A DNA stretch of 64,000 bases from Kitasatospora acidiphila (GCF_006636205.1 NZ_VIGB01000003.1:806001-870000), one strand, 5' to 3'. Positions 43,640 to 51,519 are shown, counted from the first letter of the stretch. Made by a program: numbers and translations. The notes: generated by a model not told the origin, from the sequence alone.

Positions 43640-43708
43640 GTGGTCAAGCACTACCTGAAGTACGCCCTGAGCACCCTCAGCGCCGCGATGTTCCTGCACA
43701 TGACCTGA
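43640..43708 (+). CDS. 22-residue peptide gene heading the adenylating-enzyme/intramembrane-protease operon
   Basis: A very short ORF with a near-ideal ribosome binding site (GGAAGGAG, six bases before GTG 43640). The product starts MVKHYLKYAL and ends AAMFLHMT: a basic N terminus (K3, H4, K7) and an amphipathic/hydrophobic helix, like a minimal signal or signalling peptide. A hairpin 20 bp downstream separates it from the ligase gene. No family is recognised. Its position before an adenylate-forming enzyme and a presenilin-like membrane protein suggests that it is the substrate or precursor of a modified peptide (inference). It could also be a leader peptide controlling the operon. Confidence 0.5.
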   Translation: MVKHYLKYALSTLSAAMFLHMT

Positions 43709-43728
43709 CCCGGTCGCCGTGCCAGGCC

Positions 43729-43768
43729 CGGTCGGGCCGCGCGCCACCGCAGGGCACCGGCCCGACCG
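43729..43768 (+). terminator. Attenuator-like hairpin between the small-peptide gene and the ligase gene
   Basis: CGGTCGGGCC (43729-43738) and GGCCCGACCG (43759-43768) are perfect 10-bp arms with a 20-nt loop, starting 20 bp after the peptide stop and ending 85 bp before the ligase start. It would reduce read-through and give more peptide than enzyme transcript. Confidence 0.6.
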
Positions 43769-43853
43769 CTCGGACCGGCCTGGACCGGGTCCCCCGCCCG
43801 GCCCAGGCCATCCCGCGCCCGCAGGCGAAGAGCATCTCTGTGGAGAGGACACC

Positions 43854-45329
43854 GTGTTCGCCAGCGCACTGAGTCAACTGCGGTATGCCACCGCCGTGTT
43901 GCGAAACGGTCCGATCCGACCGCGGGACCTCGACCGGATCGCCCGCGAACTGCTAGCCACCCTCGCCGAGTTCGGCGAACCGGGCGACGACACCGCGCTG
44001 CTGCCCGGCCAGCGGGCGGCCGTCGACCCGGCGGTGCGCCGCACCATCACCACCCGCAGCCTGCGGGCCACCGCCCGGGCCGCGGTCCGGCACACCGCCT
44101 ACTACCGCCAGGTCTTCGACCAGTTGGGGCTCAACCCGGCCGCCCTCGACCTGGCCGGCTGGTCCCAGGTGCCGGTGACGCCCAAGCGCGCGCTCCGCTC
44201 GCTGCCCGCCGCCTTCGTCTCCACCGCGGCCCGGCCCGCGCTGCTGGCGCTCACCACCGGGACCACCGGCACACCCACCGGAGTCTGGTTCTCCCGCACC
44301 GAGTTGGAGCTGCTCTCCGCCCTGAGCACCATCTCGGCGGCCATCGGACTCGGTCTGCGGCCCGAGCACACCGTGGCCTACGCGGGCTGCTCGCGCGCCA
44401 CCCTGGCCCTGCTGAACTCCGAGGAGTCGGTCACCCGGATCGGCGCCGGCTTCGTCCAACTGGGCACCATCGACCCGGAGTCCGCGCTCGACCGGCTGGC
44501 CACCCCGCTCGGCCTGCCCGGCAAGGCCCCGCAGATCACCCATCTCACCACCTCCGCCTCCTACTTGGCCGCCCTGGTGGCGCAAGCCGAGCGCGGCGGC
44601 TGGCGCAGTGAGGACTTCGGGCTGCGGCTGATCAGCATCGGCGGCGAAGTGCTCTCCACGCCGCTGCGGGAGCGGGCCGCCGCCACCCTGGGCGGCCAGG
44701 TGGCCAACTCCTACTTGATGACCGAGCTGGTGCCCGCCGGCGCGGCCCCGTGCTCGCAGGGGCATCTGCACCACGGCACCGAGTTCGGCCACCTGGAGGT
44801 GCTGGATCCGCAGAGCTGGGAGCCGACCGCGCCCGGCGCCGTCGGCATGCTGGTGCACACGCCGTATGTGCCGTACCGGGAGTGCACCCTGCTGCTGCGC
44901 TACGCCACCGGCGACCTGGTCCGGCTGCCCGCCGGGCCGCTCGACTGCGAGCTGGCCGAGCTGCCGGCCACCTCGGACATCGTCGGCCGCTGGAGTGGCC
45001 CGCTCAGTGCCGTCCTGCCCACCCGGGACCTGCTCGACCTGCTGGAGGCCGAACCCGACGTGCCGCTGCCCACCAGATACGCACTGACCGACGAGCCCGG
45101 TGGCGCGGTGCTGCACGTGCTGGTCCGCCGGCTGCCGTCGGCCGCCCTGCTCGGGCGCCTGGAGGACGGCGCCACCGCCGCCGGCCTGCCGCTGGCCGCG
45201 ATCCGGCTGTACGACGACCGCGAGTCCATGCCGCCCACCGTCCCGCTCCGCGCCGATCTGCGCGAGCACGGCTTCGCGGACCTCGGCCCGTCGCCGAGCC
45301 GCCCGACCCGCCTGGCCGGCCGCTCATGA
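43854..45329 (+). CDS. Adenylate-forming enzyme, F390-synthetase/PaaK-like
   Basis: A 491-residue ATP-dependent ligase related to coenzyme F390 synthetase and phenylacetate-CoA ligase (the F390 synthetase-related clade). Landmarks: ARAAVRHTAYYRQVFDQLGL (~73-92), the adenylation P-loop ALTTGTTGTPTGVWFS (~132-147), ISIGGEVLSTPLRERAAATL, NSYLMTELV in place of the usual YG-TE motif, and LLRYATGDLVRLP near 355. The reaction is presumably activation of a carboxylate or phosphate as an adenylate; the acceptor is unknown. GTG 43854 follows GGAGAGG. The last codons overlap the start of the membrane-protein gene (ATGA), so the two are coupled. Confidence 0.82.
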   Translation: MFASALSQLRYATAVLRNGPIRPRDLDRIARELLATLAEFGEPGDDTALLPGQRAAVDPAVRRTITTRSLRATARAAVRHTAYYRQVFDQLGLNPAALDLAGWSQVPVTPKRALRSLPAAFVSTAARPALLALTTGTTGTPTGVWFSRTELELLSALSTISAAIGLGLRPEHTVAYAGCSRATLALLNSEESVTRIGAGFVQLGTIDPESALDRLATPLGLPGKAPQITHLTTSASYLAALVAQAERGGWRSEDFGLRLISIGGEVLSTPLRERAAATLGGQVANSYLMTELVPAGAAPCSQGHLHHGTEFGHLEVLDPQSWEPTAPGAVGMLVHTPYVPYRECTLLLRYATGDLVRLPAGPLDCELAELPATSDIVGRWSGPLSAVLPTRDLLDLLEAEPDVPLPTRYALTDEPGGAVLHVLVRRLPSAALLGRLEDGATAAGLPLAAIRLYDDRESMPPTVPLRADLREHGFADLGPSPSRPTRLAGRS

Positions 45330-46333
45330 ACACCACCGCCCTGGCCGCGCTCAGCGGCGTCACCGCCGTCGCTATCGCCCTCGCGCTCGGCTACCTGGCC
45401 CGGATCCGGATCCCCCGACCGCCCGTCGGCGTCCACACGGCCGGGGACGTCGCCGTGGTCTGCGTCGGTGTGGTGCTGGCCCCGCTGCTGGATCTCGCGC
45501 TGCCGACTCCCGTGGTGGTGACGGTCTTCGGCGTGGTGCTGGGCACCGCCGCGCAGTTCACCCTCGCCCCGCTGCTCGGCGGCCGCTGGGCGTGGCTGCT
45601 GGCCGCCGCCGCGGTCGGCACCACCCTCGCCCTGCACGCTTCCCCCACCGGGGTGCTCGCCGCCACCGACGCGCTGCTGCTGATCGCGGTCGTCGGGGTG
45701 GCCAACCTGTGGGTGCAGAGCGGCATGCGGGCCGCCCATGTCGCCGCGCTCGCCGCCGTGTTGGCGGTCTACGACCTGGTGGCCACCACGCTCACCCCGG
45801 TCACCCTGCGGTTCGCCGCCGAGGTGCAGGGGCAGCCGTTCGCCCCGCAACTGGCGCTCACCCGCGGCGCGCTGCCGGTCTCGCTGGGCCTGGGAGACCT
45901 GCTGCTCCTGGTGCTCTTCCCGCTCGCCGCCGCCAAGGCGTACGGCCGCCGGGCCGCACTGCTGGCCGCCGCGGTGGGGCTGGCCGTGGTCAGCGCGGTC
46001 AGCGCGCTCTTCGCAACCCACGTCCTGACCACCGGCTTTCCGCTGCTCGCCGCGCTCGGCCCGCTGATCGTGGCGCAGCAGCTGTACTGGCGGCAGCGCT
46101 GCGGGCGGGAGCGCAGCTGGGCCGAGTGGCACTCCGGCGCCCGCGAGCCCGCCCCGCCGCCGGTCAACCCGGCCGAGGCGGCGCTGCGGGCCACCGCGGC
46201 GCCCGGCCTGCCCGACGACTGCTGGCTGGCGGTGCACGACGACCGGGTGGTGGGCGTCGGCGCGACCCCGGGCCGGGCCCGCCGCGACGCCCGCCGCCTC
46301 GGTCGGACGCCGACGGCGGTGCGCCAGCGGTGA
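45326..46333 (+). CDS. Putative presenilin/SPP-like intramembrane aspartyl protease with C-terminal DUF5678-like tail
   Basis: A 335-residue protein with about eight or nine hydrophobic segments up to ~255. Two aspartates stand in protease-like contexts: VYD150LVATTLT and LGLGD191LLLLVLF, matching the YD and GLGD motifs of presenilin and signal-peptide-peptidase families. FPLLAALGPLIVAQQ (~238-252) is a possible counterpart of the PAL motif. The spacing (41 residues) is shorter than usual. The soluble C terminus (CWLAVHDDRVVGVGATPGRA) resembles small DUF5678 domains. ATG 45326 overlaps the ligase stop. The aspartate motif also occurs by chance in membrane proteins, so the activity needs structural support. 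Confidence 0.6.
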   Translation: MNTTALAALSGVTAVAIALALGYLARIRIPRPPVGVHTAGDVAVVCVGVVLAPLLDLALPTPVVVTVFGVVLGTAAQFTLAPLLGGRWAWLLAAAAVGTTLALHASPTGVLAATDALLLIAVVGVANLWVQSGMRAAHVAALAAVLAVYDLVATTLTPVTLRFAAEVQGQPFAPQLALTRGALPVSLGLGDLLLLVLFPLAAAKAYGRRAALLAAAVGLAVVSAVSALFATHVLTTGFPLLAALGPLIVAQQLYWRQRCGRERSWAEWHSGAREPAPPPVNPAEAALRATAAPGLPDDCWLAVHDDRVVGVGATPGRARRDARRLGRTPTAVRQR

Positions 46334-46340
46334 GTCGACG

Positions 46341-46763
46341 TCACGTCAGATTGTGCTCCACCAGGCTCAACAGACGCGCCAGCTCCCCCTGTTCGGCTGC
46401 CGAGAGGCCCGCCAGGGTCACCCCCTCCAGCTCGCCCCAGATCTCGCCGACCTGCTCGCGCAACGCCTGCGCCGCCGCCGTCGGCGCCACGATGACGGCG
46501 CGGCGATCGGTCGCGCTGCGGCTGCGGCGCACGAAGCCGGACTGCTCAAGCCGCTGCACCATCCTGGTCACCGTGGAGGCGTCCAGGCCCAGCTGCTCGA
46601 TCAACTCGCCCTGCGGCAGCGGCCCGTGATCCCAGAGCAGCATCATCAGCAGCTCCTGCCCGGCATGCAGACCGGAGCGGCGCAGCAACCGCTCCGCCGC
46701 GGCGCGATGCAGGCGGGAGACCCGGGCGATCGCATGACTTGTGGTGTCTCGTATGGCAGGCAC
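46341..46763 (-). CDS. MarR-family transcriptional regulator
   Basis: A 140-residue winged-helix regulator: RRSGLHAGQELLMMLLWDHG, LIEQLGLDASTVTRMVQRLE (recognition helix), SGFVRRSRSATDRRAVIVAP (wing with the DxR motif) and a C-terminal dimerisation helix. GTG 46763 lies six bases after TACAAT, an excellent -10, so the mRNA is leaderless. The dyad GATTG-TACGCC-CAATC overlapping that -10 is a probable autorepression site. It diverges from the SRPBCC gene, a likely target. Convergent with the membrane-protein gene of the small-peptide operon (7 bp apart). Confidence 0.9.
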   Translation of the reverse strand: MPAIRDTTSHAIARVSRLHRAAAERLLRRSGLHAGQELLMMLLWDHGPLPQGELIEQLGLDASTVTRMVQRLEQSGFVRRSRSATDRRAVIVAPTAAAQALREQVGEIWGELEGVTLAGLSAAEQGELARLLSLVEHNLT

Positions 46764-46768
46764 CCGTT

Positions 46769-46784
46769 GATTGTACGCCCAATC
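46769..46784 (-). promoter_or_regulatory. marR -10 element and overlapping dyad
   Basis: On the minus strand TACAAT occupies 46775-46770, six bases before the GTG start. GATTG-TACGCC-CAATC (46769-46784) is a perfect 5-bp-arm palindrome covering it. Confidence 0.65.
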
Positions 46785-46907
46785 GCCTGGCGCTCTTATT
46801 CGATACCCCCTTGTTCTGAGGGCGGTTTGGGGATTTACTTGGCCGTACAAGCAATCGGCCACGAGAGGCCACAAGCCGGGTTCCGGCAGACGAAGGGGGA
46901 GCCAGTC

Positions 46908-47354
46908 ATGCGCGCCATCAGTGCGAGTGTGCGAGCCAACGACCCGCAGCGCGGCGACCGGACCGCGTTGGACCGTGCGGCGATCTGGGCCGGCCTGGTC
47001 CGCAAGGCGGAGAACGCCGTGCCGTTCGTGGCCGCGATGGACGAGTGCCGGGTGCTGGAGCGGACGGCGAACGGTCTGGTCCGCGAGGTGGTCTTCCACG
47101 GCGAGCGGGTGCGCGAGACGGTGGTCTTCGAGCCCATGACCCGGGTCAGCTTCTACCGCGACGACGAGCGGGCCCGCTGGGTGATCCACAACGACATCGA
47201 GGAGGGCGCCGACGGCGAGCTGCTGCTCACCTTCCGGGCCGAGGTGGACCTCGGCGGCGGCCCCGATGAGGACGCCGTGGCGGACCGGATGCACGCGGGT
47301 TATGTGAAGGCCATCGAGACCACGCTCGCCCTCAGCCGCGAGGCGCTGGGCTGA
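46908..47354 (+). CDS. SRPBCC-fold protein (DUF1857/AtaL-like)
   Basis: A 148-residue protein with START-like features: an N-terminal strand, ALDRAAIWAGLVRKAENAVP (helix and the Trp-containing turn of DUF1857), FVAAMDECRVLERTANGLVR and a long C-terminal helix (MHAGYVKAIETTLALSREAL). SRPBCC domains bind hydrophobic ligands in a deep cavity, and AtaL-type members are poorly characterised. ATG 46908 follows AAGGGGGAG. It is divergent from marR, so expression is probably ligand-induced through that repressor. Confidence 0.83.
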   Translation: MRAISASVRANDPQRGDRTALDRAAIWAGLVRKAENAVPFVAAMDECRVLERTANGLVREVVFHGERVRETVVFEPMTRVSFYRDDERARWVIHNDIEEGADGELLLTFRAEVDLGGGPDEDAVADRMHAGYVKAIETTLALSREALG

Positions 47355-47519
47355 GGGCGGGGGCGCACGTGGCGCACGGTTGAGCCAGGGAGCATGGGGC
47401 GCTGGGGCAGGTGGCGCTCGATTGAGCCCCGGGGCACGAGGCGCTCGGCTGCCAGGGCCGCGCGCCGGGGCGCCGCCGTCTGCGCTTGGCGCAGTCGGCG
47501 GCACCCCGGTTCGTCAGCG

Positions 47520-47945
47520 TCAGGGCGTCTGCCCGTAGAACCGCTCGACCCGCAGCGTCAGCAGCTGGCGGCGCTCCTCGACCATCGCTGCGCGGAACTC
47601 CGCCCAGTCGGGGTGCTCACCGACCCCGGCCCGGTAGTAGTCGACCAGCTGCGCCACCGTGTCGTCATCCGGCGCCTGGGCGACGGGCGTCAGCTCGGCC
47701 GTGCCCTCGGCGACCGCCCAGGTGAAGAAGTCCGGGCTGGCCACATGGAGGCTGACGCGCGGGTCACGGGCCGCGTTCTTGGCCTTGGCGCGATCCGCGG
47801 TGACCGAGACCCGGATCAAGCCCTGCTCCTGATCGTAGACATAGAAGACATTGGACATCTGCGGGCGCCCGTCCCGCTTGATGGTGACCAGCACACCGCG
47901 CTTCCCCGATGCGAACAGCTCACGCATCCTGGCTTCGTCGGCCAT
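47520..47945 (-). CDS. PPOX-class F420-dependent-type oxidoreductase
   Basis: A 141-residue split-barrel protein: RELFASGKRGVLVTIKRDGR, then PQMSNVFYVYDQEQGLIRVS, ADRAKAKNAARDPRVSLHVA and a C-terminal LLTLRVERFYGQTP. This arrangement is the PPOX_F420 class (TIGR03618-like) that reduces quinones or other small molecules with F420H2. ATG 47945 follows GGAGAGG. Monocistronic. Substrate unknown. Confidence 0.87.
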   Translation of the reverse strand: MADEARMRELFASGKRGVLVTIKRDGRPQMSNVFYVYDQEQGLIRVSVTADRAKAKNAARDPRVSLHVASPDFFTWAVAEGTAELTPVAQAPDDDTVAQLVDYYRAGVGEHPDWAEFRAAMVEERRQLLTLRVERFYGQTP

Positions 47946-48182
47946 CAGACCTCTCCTCCGCTCCTCGACATGAACTCGACACAGTCTCGACACGAACTGG
48001 ACGGCAACCAGCGGGTCGACCTCGGGCATCAACGATCCACGCGGCCTCCGCTGTCCCAGTACATCCTGCACAGCATGTCCAAGACTCCACGTGATGAGCG
48101 TGTGATGTCCACGATGCGGGGTTGTTACCACGATGATGATCCGTCTAGTCTGCCTGCCAGCCGGCATCTGCCGGCACCCGAG

Positions 48183-48377
48183 CGCGGCACGCCTAGTCCT
48201 GCCCACCGCGCCCGGGATCCAGACCACCACACCACGTCAGGGCAGGAGCGGGGGACCCAGGTTCAGTGCCGTCCCGCGCGGCTAGGGGTGAAGCCGCCCA
48301 CCGGATCCGTCCGGTCGGGCGGCCGGGCCAACCTCCCGGCCCGAACCCGACAGCTCACCTCGCAGGCGTGCGGAGAG
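48183..48377 (+). promoter_or_regulatory. Cyclic di-AMP riboswitch (ydaO-yuaA class) upstream of rpf
   Basis: The leader contains the sequence marks of the ydaO class: GTCCTGCCC (48196) pairing with GGGCAGGAGCGGGGGACCCA (48240-48259), GGGGTGAAGCCGCC (48285-48298) and CCGAACCCGACAGCTCACCT followed by CGCAGGCGT (48341-48369). In streptomycetes this riboswitch sits before rpf and other cell-wall hydrolase genes and turns expression down when c-di-AMP is high. The Rpf start codon follows 12 nt later. Confidence 0.92.
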
Positions 48378-48388
48378 GAAACAGACCC

Positions 48389-49429
48389 ATGGTCTTCACC
48401 GGCCCTGGCCGCCATCGCCGCCCGACCCAGACCGAACGGGCCGTCGCGGCGGCCACCGTGGCGGGCGCCGGGCTGGCGCTGCCGCTGCTCGCCGCCACCG
48501 GCGCGCACGCCGCCCCGGCCAGCACCTGGGACGCCGTCGCCCAGTGCGAGACCGGCAGCACCTGGACCATGGACACCGGCAACGGCTACTACGGCGGGCT
48601 CCACCTCACCCAGCGCCAGTGGGACCACTACGGCGGCGACGAGTACGGCGCCGAGCCCTCGCACGCCACCCGCCAGCAGCAGATCGAGGTGGCCGAGGCG
48701 CTGTTCGAGGACCGGGGGCCGGGTACCTGGGGGCAGTGCGCGGTCACGGCCGGTCTGACGGCGCCGGGCAACTCGCAGGGCGGCCCCGGTACGCCCAGCA
48801 CGCCGGGTGCTCCGGCGACTCCTCCGGTGAGCGCGCCGAACGCGCCGAGCGCCGCACCGAGCACGCCCGCCACGCCGGGCACACCGACCTCCCCGGGCAC
48901 GCCCAGCCTGCCCGGCGCGCCCGGCCTGCCCGGCGCTTCGGCGGCCCCGCCCGCGTGGACGAACCCCGCAGCGCCCGCGAGCCCGGCCACCCCGGCGCCC
49001 GCCGCACCCGGCAACGCCGCCCCGAGCGCCCCGGCAACCCCGAGCACCCCCGCCACTGCGGGCGCCCCGACGGCCACCACCGCCCCCAGCACCCCGGCCC
49101 AGGCCGGCACCCCCGCCCCGGCAGCCCCCAGCACCGCCGCGGCGCCCACCGGGCCGTCCGCCGCCGTACCGGCGCCCGCTGCACCCGCCGCGCCCCCGCA
49201 GCAGACCGGCACGCCGCAGCCCGCGCCGCCCGGCACCCAGGCGCCCGGCACGCCCACCACCGCGCTGCCCACCACCGGCGGCTACACGGTGCAGCCCGGC
49301 GACTGCCTCTCGGAGATCGCCTACACCCACCACCTGGACGGCTGGCAGCAGTTCTACCAGCACAACGCCGACGTGGTCGGTGCCGACCCGAACCTGATCC
49401 TCCCGGGCCAGCACCTCCAGTTCCCCTGA
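48389..49429 (+). CDS. Resuscitation-promoting factor (Rpf) transglycosylase with LysM domain
   Basis: A 346-residue secreted peptidoglycan hydrolase. Signal peptide ~1-42 (VAAATVAGAGLALPLLAATG...AHA). The Rpf catalytic domain (~44-120) has WDAVAQCETGSTWTMDTGNG followed by YYGGLHLTQRQWDHYGG; the Glu of CETG is the catalytic acid, although the normal ESGGNW is changed to ETGSTW. A long Pro/Ala/Thr/Gly-rich linker (~125-295) joins a C-terminal LysM (YTVQPGDCLSEIAYTHHLDG...PGQHLQFP). Rpf proteins cleave glycan strands during germination and growth. It is under the c-di-AMP riboswitch at 48183-48377. Confidence 0.93.
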   Translation: MVFTGPGRHRRPTQTERAVAAATVAGAGLALPLLAATGAHAAPASTWDAVAQCETGSTWTMDTGNGYYGGLHLTQRQWDHYGGDEYGAEPSHATRQQQIEVAEALFEDRGPGTWGQCAVTAGLTAPGNSQGGPGTPSTPGAPATPPVSAPNAPSAAPSTPATPGTPTSPGTPSLPGAPGLPGASAAPPAWTNPAAPASPATPAPAAPGNAAPSAPATPSTPATAGAPTATTAPSTPAQAGTPAPAAPSTAAAPTGPSAAVPAPAAPAAPPQQTGTPQPAPPGTQAPGTPTTALPTTGGYTVQPGDCLSEIAYTHHLDGWQQFYQHNADVVGADPNLILPGQHLQFP

Positions 49430-49512
49430 TCAGCCTCCTCCTCTGATCATCTGACGGGCTGTGGGCCATGGGCTGTGCGAGTGCACTCCCCACGGCCCGT
49501 CACAATGGAGTC

Positions 49513-49932
49513 ATGTCCCGACGCACCGCCGCCAAGCCAGCCGCCCAGCCCACCACCTGCCCCTGCGGTCTGTCCGCCGCCTACGCCGACTGCTGCGGCA
49601 AGCTGCACCGCGGCCTCGCCCAGGCCGCCACCGCCGAGCAGCTGATGCGCTCGCGCTACAGCGCCTTCGCGGTCCGGGACATCGCCTATCTGCTGCGCAG
49701 TTGGCACCCCGACACCCGCCCGGCCGAGCTCGACCTCGACCCCGGGCTCAGCTGGGAGCGGCTGGAGATCCTGGGCAGCACCGAGGGCGGCCCGTTCCAC
49801 ACCGCCGGCACGGTGGAGTTCCGCGCCCACTTCCGCGAGCGCGGCCGGTCCGGCAGTCTGCACGAGAACAGCCGCTTCGTCCGCCACGACGGCGCCTGGG
49901 TCTACCTGGACGGCGACCACTCCGAGGACTGA
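49513..49932 (+). CDS. YchJ family protein (UPF0225)
   Basis: A 139-residue protein with the cysteine-rich start CPCGLSAAYADCCGKLH (zinc-binding SEC-C-like) and the family core QLMRSRYSAFAVRDIAYLLR, FHTAGTVEFRAHFRERGRSG, then HENSRFVRHDGAWVYLDGDH. The core is an NTF2-like fold of unknown function. CACAAT ends six bases before ATG 49513, so this is another candidate leaderless transcript. The Nudix gene follows after 29 bp and is probably cotranscribed. Confidence 0.9.
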   Translation: MSRRTAAKPAAQPTTCPCGLSAAYADCCGKLHRGLAQAATAEQLMRSRYSAFAVRDIAYLLRSWHPDTRPAELDLDPGLSWERLEILGSTEGGPFHTAGTVEFRAHFRERGRSGSLHENSRFVRHDGAWVYLDGDHSED

Positions 49933-49961
49933 GCACAGACCACCCGCCGAAAGGATCCGCG

Positions 49962-50465
49962 ATGGCCCAACTGCCGCTCGCCGACCATCTGCGCACCCTG
50001 CCGCACGGCATCGTGTTCGCTGCCGTGCACTTCACCGACGGCGACGGACACCCACTGCTGCTGAAGTCCGTCTACGACCCGGACGTGTGGCAATTCGCCG
50101 GGGGCAACCTGGAGTTCGGCAGCGACCCGTGGGACAGCGCCCGCCGGGAGGTCCGCGAGGAGACCGGTCTGCTGCTGCCGACCCAGCCTGCCCCGCCGCT
50201 GCTCGCCCTGCTCTTCGTGGCGGCCGCGGGCGAGTGGCCGTTCAAGGTCGGGGTGGTCTTCGACGGCGGCACCCTCACGGCCGAGCAGTTGGCCGGCCTC
50301 GCCCTCGACCCGGCCGAGCACACCGAGTTCGCCGTCCGCCCACTCAGTGAGTGGCGCACCGTGCTCACCCCACCCCGACTCGCCCTGGTCGAGGCCGTGG
50401 CCCGCGCCCGGGACACCGGCCGGGCCGCCTACCTGCACCTCCCGCCGCAGCGGACCGGCGACTAG
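49962..50465 (+). CDS. Nudix hydrolase
   Basis: A 167-residue Nudix protein: the Nudix box is GGNLEFGSDPWDSARREVRE followed by ETGL, with the metal-binding Glu residues of REVREE. It begins LPLADHLRTLPHGIVFAAVH with the strand DGHPLLLKSVYDPDVWQFAG. It hydrolyses a nucleoside-diphosphate derivative; the nucleotide is not deducible. ATG 49962 follows AAAGGATC. The stop (50463-50465) abuts the YCII remnant. Confidence 0.92.
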   Translation: MAQLPLADHLRTLPHGIVFAAVHFTDGDGHPLLLKSVYDPDVWQFAGGNLEFGSDPWDSARREVREETGLLLPTQPAPPLLALLFVAAAGEWPFKVGVVFDGGTLTAEQLAGLALDPAEHTEFAVRPLSEWRTVLTPPRLALVEAVARARDTGRAAYLHLPPQRTGD

Positions 50466-50721
50466 GGCGTTCCCCGGGGGCCGCCACACGAGCCGGCCCA
50501 CGCACCGGGAGTACCTGGCCGAACTGGCCGACGATGGCCGGATCGCCTTGTGCGGGCCGTTGACCAGTGACACCGGCGGGCTGCTCGTCTTCCGGGCCAA
50601 GGACGAAGCCGAGGTACGGGAGATGGTGGATCACGACCCGTACGCGGAGGCGGGCGTGCTCAGCCACGTCCGGATCGAGCAGTGGAGTCCGGTGCTCGGC
50701 TGTCTCGCCGCACGGCTCTAG
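50466..50721 (+). pseudogene. 5'-truncated YCII-domain protein
   Basis: The frame from 50467 reads AFPGGRHTSRPTHREYLAEL, then GPLTSDTGGLLVFRAKDEAE, MVDHDPYAEAGVLSHVRIEQ and WSPVLG, the body and end of a YciI-like domain (normally 95-100 residues). The N-terminal strand with its catalytic-type histidine region is missing. The frame runs directly out of the 3' end of the Nudix gene, and only TTG codons are available as starts. The 3' end overlaps the deformylase stop by 2 bp (50719-50720). Best read as a deletion remnant fused to the end of the Nudix transcript. Confidence 0.65.
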
Positions 50722-51440
50722 TCCACCGGGCGGGCCGCCCGGTCCCGGCTGCCCATCAGCTTCGCGGTCAGCGCCTGCCGCTTGGCGAACACCTCGGTCC
50801 GGCGCTCGGTCATCTGCCGCAGCGCGTCCTTGCGATCCCGCTTGGCGAGCCGGTCGACGTAGAGCCGGCCGTCGAGGTGGTCGGCCTCGTGCTGCAGGCA
50901 GCGCGCGAAGTATCCGAACCCCTCGATGGTGAGCGGCTTTCCGTCCTTGTCGTAGCCGTGCATCACGGTGTGCGCCGGCCTGGCGACGTCCATCGTCGCA
51001 CCGGGGACGGAGAGGCAGCCCTCGACGTCCTCGATCAGGCGGCGCCCGCGTGCCGCCGTGTCCTCCTCGATCACCGGGTTGAGGATGTGGCCGACGTGCC
51101 GGACGCCGTCCTCGTCCAGGCAGTCGTAGACGAACAGCCGGAGGTCGACGTCCACTTGGTTGGCCGCCAGGCCCGCGCCGGCGGCGATGTACATGGTGGC
51201 GAACATGTCGTCGATCAGCCGGGCCAGCTCCGGGGTGCCGAACTCGGCGTCCGCCGGGCGGCACGGCCGGTGCAGGATCTCCTCCCCGAGCTCGGTGATC
51301 CGCAGCACCGAACCCCGCGCGGCCTCCGGCGGCAACACCGGGTATCCGTCCACCGGTTGGCCTTGCAGGTGCACTCGCACTCCGCCGCCGGGCCGCTCGA
51401 ACTCCTCCAACACCTGCACGTCCTCGGGCGATTCGGACAT
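50718..51440 (-). CDS. def: Peptide deformylase
   Basis: A 240-residue iron/zinc hydrolase that removes the N-formyl group from nascent proteins. All three signature motifs are present: GAGLAANQV (GxGxAAxQ), EGCLSVPG (Cys ligand) and QHEADHLDG (HExxH-like, two His ligands and Glu catalyst). It is longer than the ~180-residue housekeeping type, with a ~55-residue N-terminal extension (VQVLEEFERPGGGVRVHLQG). ATG 51440 follows AGAGGGAG. The divergent ArsR-like regulator with two CTTTGCAAAG palindromes lies just upstream, an unusual arrangement for def. Confidence 0.93.
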   Translation of the reverse strand: MSESPEDVQVLEEFERPGGGVRVHLQGQPVDGYPVLPPEAARGSVLRITELGEEILHRPCRPADAEFGTPELARLIDDMFATMYIAAGAGLAANQVDVDLRLFVYDCLDEDGVRHVGHILNPVIEEDTAARGRRLIEDVEGCLSVPGATMDVARPAHTVMHGYDKDGKPLTIEGFGYFARCLQHEADHLDGRLYVDRLAKRDRKDALRQMTERRTEVFAKRQALTAKLMGSRDRAARPVD

Positions 51441-51492
51441 CGGCGACTCCCTCTCCTCGGCCAACCATCGTGCTGGCGTGCTTGCCAACGGG

Positions 51493-51519
51493 CTTTGCAA
51501 AGTAGCAGACTTTGCAAAG
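51493..51519. promoter_or_regulatory. Twin CTTTGCAAAG operators between def and the ArsR-like regulator
   Basis: Perfect 10-bp palindromes CTTTGCAAAG at 51493-51502 and 51510-51519, 17 bp apart. The second touches the GTG start of the regulator. TAGCAG (51503-51508) between them could be its -10, making the mRNA leaderless. The pair probably represses both the regulator and the divergent def gene. Confidence 0.78.
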
